Assembly: GCA_030737875.1 (NCBI GenBank)
Contig: CM060910.1
Coordinates: forward strand, 252,620,427-252,684,426
Length of the DNA: 64,000 bases
From: Allium sativum
Taxonomy: Eukaryota > Streptophyta > Magnoliopsida > Asparagales > Amaryllidaceae
Direction of reading: 5' to 3'
Positions 60,877 to 64,000 of the stretch are shown here, in pieces (position 1 is the first letter of the stretch; every line of letters starts with the position of its first letter). The notes beneath the pieces were generated by a model, which saw only the letters and a program-made list of their open reading frames with translations, was not told the origin of the DNA and did not search any database. Both the position numbers and the translations under genes were made by a program.

Positions 60877-63800
60877 TGTAACAACCCGTAAAATCTGGGC
60901 CAGTTTAAAATTTTTTATTTTGGCGATTTTAGCGAATTTTGATTATTTAAAATGGATTATTTTAAATAATATCGACGAGAAATTTATTTGAATAGAATAC
61001 GATCGTATATATTATATACGTCGTCGTTAGAATATAAATATTTATATATAATTATAAATAGAATTGAAAATGGCGCGGTAGTTCGATAATTCGATTTCAA
61101 ACTTCAATTGAATGTACCGGGTGCAAAACAATCCGGATTTTAGTGAAACCAAAAATAATGGAATCTAATAGTGAATATCTTTCCAACGAATCCGAAAAAT
61201 CAAAAGTTCGTAGCGGGAATCAAAAGATATGTCCAGTTGAAAATTCTGAATAGTCGCTATGGAATTCAGGCCCTTAAAAATGGACATTTTTGCAAACGAC
61301 CTCGGATTTCGACGAAACCAGTTTTGTTGGATCCGCAGTGTCAAACTATTGCTAGATTCCAAATTTCATAATTTTTCGAATCAATATGTGAGCGTGGCGA
61401 AGGAAAACGCGTTTGACCAGTTTCAGTTGATTTTAATCGACTGGAAAATGGCCATTTTTCTAACGGTCTCAGAATTCGACGAAACTAGTTTTGTTAGGAC
61501 CGTATCGTCAATACGAAGCTAGAAAATATTTTTCGAGAATTTTTAGAGTTAGAATGTGACCCCGGTAATTTGAAATGTACGTTTAAAATTCAATATAGTG
61601 ACTTAAATGTAAATTCAACTGAAACTAATCGAAACGATCAAATCAGCTTGCGATACATATCCCATTGTGTTCGGAATGGGGGTAAAACGCTATGGACGAC
61701 AGGCGGTGGGCCTCGTTTCGAGGTCATGGGTAAAAGTCAACTTTATGCAATTAATTTAATAAAAAAAAAAATATTTCCCTCCTTTATTTTCCCTCTGGCC
61801 CCCCCCCGATTTCATTCTGCAATAATCAAAAAAAAAAGAAAAGAAAAGGCCCGATCTCTAAATCGCCGCCGCCTCCCTCGAAATCGCCACCACGTCCCGA
61901 CGAGCGCACCCCACCGCCGGCTGACCCCCCCTACCCCCTCCTCTCCACCGCTACTTCTCTCTCTCCAGAACCGAGACCCCCCAAAAAACAGTCGAGCCCT
62001 CTGGCCAACGTAGCCTCCACCACCGACGACACCCGAGCCACCCTCCTCCGCGCCTGCTCTCCCCCCCCCCCCATGAGCGACTGCGGCATCCCCCCTTCCA
62101 GATTAAAAACTGTAAGTTTTATATTCTATTTTTATTCGTTTTCCTTTATTTATTTTGTAAATGAGTTTTTATAAATTTAAAAATCTGGTTTTTTAGCATA
62201 AATTAAAATCAGTTTTTATATATATATTATTGCATAAAAAAGAATTGATTTTTTAATAAAGTTCAAAAACTGATTTTTTTAATAATGTTAAAAACTGATT
62301 TTATCTTAACTTTGATATAAGAAAAAGGTTTTAACTTTGATATAAGAAAAAGGTTTTAACTTTGATATAAGAAAAAGGTTTTAACTTTGATATAAGAAAA
62401 AGGTTTTAACTTTGATATAAGAAAAAGGTTTTAACTTTGATATAAGAAAAAGGTTTTAACTTTAATATGAGAAAAAGGTTTTAACTTTAATATAAGAAAA
62501 AGGTTTTAACTTTGAAATAAAAATTTGATTTTTATATATTGAATAGCATAAGAAAAATATGATTTTTATATATTGAATAGCATAAGAAAAATATGATTTT
62601 TATATATTGAATAGCATAAGAAAAATATGATTTTTATATATTGAATAGCATAAGAAAAATATGATTTTTATATATTGAATAGCATAAGAAAAATATGATT
62701 TTTATATATTGAATAGCATAAGAAAAATATGATTTTTATATATTGAATAGCATAAGAAAAATATGATTTTTATATATTGAATAGCATAAGAAAAAATTCG
62801 ATTTTTATATATGTAGTGGCTACGGACGACGAAGCTGACGAAGATGCGAAAACAATGAAGACTTCTGCAAATGAAGAGCCGTGGAGCTATGATAGCTATA
62901 GGTGAGAACTTCTCACCTTTCAATTTAATTTTTCTAGTTATATATATACTAGGATGCAGACGGTGCTTAGTAGCACCCGACACAAATCGTCCACAGACCA
63001 TGGACTTGTTTGTTTGACTGTTTGGTGATTGATTGCGATATTGGTTTGAATGTGGTTTGTGGTGTGAAAAATCGAATCGATAAATTGGTTAGGATTAGAC
63101 GTGCGCCGTTATAAGGCGAAGGAGTAAGGCTAGGTTAGACTCTTACTCCAAATTTTGTGGTTTGCATAATGAAATTGATTTGATTGATGTGTGAATGGCG
63201 TGGGCCTTCACTAGTCCGGGGATAAGGCTAGGCCTCGTCCCGTTTCTAGTATCGTGCCGTTATGCCGCCGAAATTTTCTAAAATATGTTAGAAAAATAAA
63301 AATATCATTTTATTTAAAGAATGAACTGAAGAGAAATTCATATGTTGAAATAAAATGTTTTGTCGTTAAAAATATAAATTTTAACGTGAATGTGAATAAA
63401 TAAAATATTCATTTGCAAACCAGATGGTTTGTTTATGTACACTTATTTGAAGGACATTGATTGGGTCGATAAATTTTACACATCGCCCAACTGCACAAAT
63501 AAAATCTGTGTTTGATTGTTTGAAACCCTACACGGGTGTTGGGATGATATATGACGTACACTAATCCCGATTGTTTAGTTGTGTGTCGATCGATTGATTG
63601 ACAGACTGTTATAAGCGTTGAATATTTATATTTGATGCTTATACAGTGTAGAATGCACTTTGGATGATGGTTGATTATTCATCGTTGTTGATATATGCAT
63701 GTGTTGTAGAAAATCCATATAATTAACATTATATGGTAATTGATTGGGCCTCATTCCAATATTTGAAAAAGAAATATTTGAAAAAGAAATATTTGAAAAA

Positions 63801-64000
63801 GAAATATTTGAAAAAGAAATATTTGAAATAGAATATTTGAAAATAAAGGAATATATGAAGCCGTGTTGATTAGATTGACGCCATTTTGACGTGAACGATA
63901 TTTATATCGATTTTAAAACGATTTCGAAATGAATTGAATTGAAAACGATTTCGAAATGAATTGAATTGAAAACGATTTCGAAATGAATTGAATTGAAAAC
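60877..64000 (+). mobile_element. B4 LTR3, first 3,124 bp
   Basis: It continues past the window. It matches LTR2 in repeat numbers (8, 8, 4) and in most sites where LTR1 differs, for example GAATACGATCG near the start. Its leader has one C fewer in the run after ATC, which breaks the short frame at 62073. Donor is at 62112 and exon-2-like segment at 62817-62901. Confidence 0.92.

Larger units (their letters stand above)
45791..64000 (+). mobile_element. B4: tandem array LTR-int-LTR-int-LTR
   Basis: Three LTRs alternate with two internal regions, all in the same orientation. Periods are 7,605 and 7,481 bp; the difference comes from tandem-repeat copy number. Each internal region has its own PBS and PPT. 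The two internal regions are both 1,042 bp and look identical by eye. LTR2 and LTR3 share repeat numbers that differ from LTR1. Such an array is expected from unequal recombination between LTRs of sister copies. An assembly error is possible and would need long reads to exclude. Confidence 0.9.

Noticed and set aside
61570..62013. A 147-codon open frame, the longest in the window.
   Set aside because: It runs through poly-A and poly-C tracts; the near-identical LTR1 and LTR2 have different or shorter frames here, so it is not conserved.

Overview
The window looks like intergenic heterochromatin of a flowering plant, probably a dicot. It is AT-rich, contains no complete host gene that I can support, and is almost entirely built of related LTR retrotransposon pieces nested in one another. 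No long reading frame exists (longest about 147 codons). Gag, protease, reverse transcriptase, RNase H and integrase are all absent, so every element here is non-autonomous. LTRs start TGTAA and usually end in ACA. The primer-binding site is TGGTATCAGAGC (initiator-Met tRNA type) and the polypurine tract reads like AAGTGGGGGAGAT. These termini are typical of plant Ty3/gypsy chromoviruses, so an autonomous partner elsewhere in the genome is inferred.

Three LTR subfamilies (my labels A, B, C) occur. Layout: 1-301 purine-rich segment of unknown origin; 302-11644 element A1 (+), whose 3' LTR is 5.7 kb and internal region 3.3 kb; 11645-16335 A2, a minus-strand A LTR into which A1 inserted; 16336-16429 host DNA; 16430-24486 B1 (-), a whole element with TSD TTAAG whose 5' LTR lost about 5.9 kb; 24487-26467 host DNA; 26468-40023 C1, a 7.1 kb solo LTR (-) with TSD ATAGG, split by B2, a 6.4 kb solo LTR (-) with TSD TTAAC at 30282-36718; 40024-40854 host DNA; 40855-45790 B3, a minus B LTR; 45791-64000 B4, a young plus-strand array LTR-internal-LTR-internal-LTR inserted in B3 and running off the window.

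The unusual point is proportion: LTRs of 5.7-7.1 kb flank internal regions of only 1.03-1.04 kb in subfamily B. The LTR therefore carries nearly all of the element. Each LTR appears to hold a transcription unit: a TATA box and pyrimidine-rich leader about 1 kb in, splice-site-like signals, intron-borne tandem repeats, a final acceptor and a polyadenylation-like tail. Long stretches of the LTRs are end-to-end short inverted repeats (hairpin trains).

The short internal regions keep only cis signals: PBS, PPT, a hairpin downstream of the PBS whose loop is a palindrome (CAGCTG, GTCTAGAC or CTATATAG), and a pair of AGCC/GGCT tetraloop hairpins upstream of the PPT. The first resembles a retroviral dimer-initiation kissing loop, and stem and loop both change between subfamilies while staying self-complementary. 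I regard these RNA-level signals, with the giant LTR architecture, as the most novel content. All comparisons were made by eye; no alignment, folding or database search was run.
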